This document shows, one piece after another, positions 62,538 to 64,000 of a stretch of DNA of 64,000 nucleotides; position 1 is the first letter of the stretch; the number at the start of each line of letters is the position of its first letter. The notes under the pieces were generated by a model. It ran no database searches and was not told the DNA's origin. It saw only the letters and a list, made by a program, of their open reading frames with translations. The translations under genes and the position numbers were made by a program. The DNA comes from Saccharopolyspora gloriosae (GTDB lineage Bacteria > Actinomycetota > Actinomycetes > Mycobacteriales > Pseudonocardiaceae), in contig NZ_CP059557.1 of the NCBI RefSeq assembly GCF_022828475.1, positions 5,441,470-5,505,469 on the forward strand, read 5' to 3'.

Positions 62538-64000
62538 TCAGTTCATCGTGGGGATGGTGAAGCTGGCGCCCTCCTTGAGCCCGGAGGGCCAGCGCGAGGT
62601 CACCGTCTTCGTCTTCGTGTAGAACTTGATCGAATCCGGGCCGTGCTGGTTGAGGTCGCCGAATCCGGACCGCTTCCAGCCGCCGAAGGTGTGGTAGGCG
62701 ATCGGCACCGGGATCGGCACGTTCACGCCGACCATGCCGGTGTTGACGCGGCTGACGAACTCGCGCGCGGCGTCGCCGTCCCTGGTGAAGATCGCGACGC
62801 CGTTGCCGTACTCGTTCTCGCTGGGCAGCCGGACCGCTTCGTCGTAGTCGGCGGCGCGCACGATCGCCAGCACCGGACCGAAGATCTCCTCGCGGTAGAT
62901 CCGCATGTCCGGCGTGACGTGGTCGAACAGCGAGGCGCCCGCGAAGAACCCGTCCTCGTGGCCCTGCATCGAGAATCCGCGGCCGTCGACCAGCAGCTCC
63001 GCGCCCTCCTCGACCCCGGCGGCGACGAGTTCGTCGACCCGCTGCAGCGCCTGCTTCGTCACCAGCGGGCCGAAGTCCGCGGTCTCGTCGAAACTGGTCC
63101 CGATCTTGAGCTTGCGGACCCGCTCGGTGAGCTTGTCCACCAGCGCGTCCGCGGTGGCCTGCCCCACCGGAACCGCCACCGAGATCGCCATGCAGCGTTC
63201 GCCCGCCGAGCCGTAACCCGCGCCGACCAGCGCGTCCACCACCTGGTCCAGGTCCGCGTCCGGCATCACGATCATGTGGTTCTTGGCGCCGCCGAAGCAC
63301 TGCGCGCGCTTGCCGTGCGCGGCGGCGGTGCTGTAGATGTACTCGGCGATCGCGGAGGAGCCGACGAACCCGACGGCCTCGATGCGCGGATCGGTGAGCA
63401 CCGCGTCCACCGCGACCTTGTCGCCGTTGACCACGTTGAGCACGCCCGGCGGCAACCCGGCCTCGATGAACAGCTCGGCCAGCCGCAGCGGCACCGAAGG
63501 GTCCCGCTCGGAGGGCTTGAGCACGAAGGTGTTGCCCGCGGCGATGGCGGGCGCGGCCTTCCACAGCGGGATCATCGCGGGGAAGTTGAACGGCGTGATG
63601 CCCGCGACCACGCCCAGCGGCTGGCGCATCGAGTACACGTCGATGCCGGTGCCCGCGTTCTCGCTGTACTCGCCCTTGAGCAGGTGCGGGATGCCGACGG
63701 CGAACTCGGCGACCTCCAGGCCGCGCTGGATGTCGCCCTTGGCGTCGGGAATGGTCTTGCCGTGTTCGGCGGACAGCAGCCGGGCCAGCGAGTCCATCTC
63801 TTCGTTGACCAGCTGCAGGAAACGCATCATGATCCGGGCGCGCTTCTGCGGGTTCTGCGCCGCCCACGCGGGCTGCGCCTCGGCGGCGTTCGCGATCGCG
63901 GCGGAGACCTCCTGGGGCGAGGCCAGCGGCACCTTCGCCTGCACCTGCCCGGTGTTCGGGTCGAACACGTCACCGAAGTTCCCGGAGGTTCCGGCGACTC
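62538..64000 (-). CDS. mmsA: Methylmalonate-semialdehyde dehydrogenase (5' end cut by window)
   Basis: About 487 codons are visible, and the N-terminus runs off the right edge (the frame continues upstream of FDPNTGQVQAKVPL with SGNFGDV). CoA-acylating aldehyde dehydrogenase features include ITPFNFPAMIPLWKAAPAIA, FVGSSAIAEYIYSTAA and the catalytic Cys in AGERCMAIS. It converts methylmalonate semialdehyde to propionyl-CoA. It is the upstream member of the valine catabolic operon mmsA-acyl-CoA dehydrogenase-HIBCH-mmsB. Confidence 0.93.
   Translation of the reverse strand, partial: VAGTSGNFGDVFDPNTGQVQAKVPLASPQEVSAAIANAAEAQPAWAAQNPQKRARIMMRFLQLVNEEMDSLARLLSAEHGKTIPDAKGDIQRGLEVAEFAVGIPHLLKGEYSENAGTGIDVYSMRQPLGVVAGITPFNFPAMIPLWKAAPAIAAGNTFVLKPSERDPSVPLRLAELFIEAGLPPGVLNVVNGDKVAVDAVLTDPRIEAVGFVGSSAIAEYIYSTAAAHGKRAQCFGGAKNHMIVMPDADLDQVVDALVGAGYGSAGERCMAISVAVPVGQATADALVDKLTERVRKLKIGTSFDETADFGPLVTKQALQRVDELVAAGVEEGAELLVDGRGFSMQGHEDGFFAGASLFDHVTPDMRIYREEIFGPVLAIVRAADYDEAVRLPSENEYGNGVAIFTRDGDAAREFVSRVNTGMVGVNVPIPVPIAYHTFGGWKRSGFGDLNQHGPDSIKFYTKTKTVTSRWPSGLKEGASFTIPTMN

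Overview
The window is high-GC actinobacterial DNA. Gene order (dnaG, dgt, glyS, smtB-zur, uppS, recO, era, a CBS-domain protein, ybeY, phoH, dnaJ, hrcA, hemW, then a sulfite reductase/cysH/cysDN/CbiX sulfur cluster) closely follows the chromosomal core of mycobacteria and Pseudonocardiaceae. Codon use, GTG/TTG starts, stop-start overlaps and WhiB/SmtB/Zur-type regulators fit a Pseudonocardiaceae-like actinomycete, possibly Saccharopolyspora-like. That assignment is inferred from content only.

Positions 1 to about 8250 are the int-proximal part of an actinomycete integrative and conjugative element (AICE). It carries an FtsK/TraB-type transfer ATPase (cut by the window edge), small membrane transfer proteins, a WhiB-like regulator, an Xis-type HTH protein, two XRE regulators, a Nudix protein resembling the pSAM2 Pif position, a base-composition-deviant membrane cargo gene and a tyrosine integrase. 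It abuts the 3' end of a CAU-anticodon tRNA.

Positions 8.3-27.4 kb hold core metabolism and information genes (S9 peptidase, argG, tRNA-Asn, tam-like methyltransferase, dnaG, dgt, glyS). An inserted block carries an ECF41-type sigma factor with its convergent carboxymuconolactone-decarboxylase-like partner and a serpin. A zinc module (SmtB-like + Zur) sits next to a permease pair preceded by a Zur-box-like sequence.

Positions 27.9-42.2 kb are a long run of minus-strand housekeeping genes (recO-GNAT-uppS, RDD/DUF2752, CBS-cytidine deaminase-like-era, phoH-ybeY, HIT, hrcA-dnaJ, hemW). rsmE, commonly found between dnaJ and phoH in related genomes, is absent from that spot.

Positions 42.5-48.6 kb form the assimilatory sulfate operon (sulfite reductase, small zinc-ribbon protein, cysH, cysD, cysN, CbiX-type chelatase). 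It is preceded by a 30-codon upstream ORF that looks like a leader peptide.

Positions 49.0-57.1 kb are the most unusual part: five tandem ADP-ribosylglycohydrolase (ARH/DraG-like) units. Three lie in a very long coding region broken by an apparent -1 frameshift, and two in the next gene. Only two of the five keep all the metal-binding motifs.

Positions 57.1-64.0 kb carry an enoyl-CoA hydratase, a barstar with an apparent barnase remnant, and a valine-catabolism operon (mmsA, acyl-CoA dehydrogenase, 3-hydroxyisobutyryl-CoA hydrolase, mmsB).

A further feature cuts across the window: a family of intergenic hairpin-forming repeats (five full copies and one decayed copy). The stem arms differ between copies but remain complementary within each copy.
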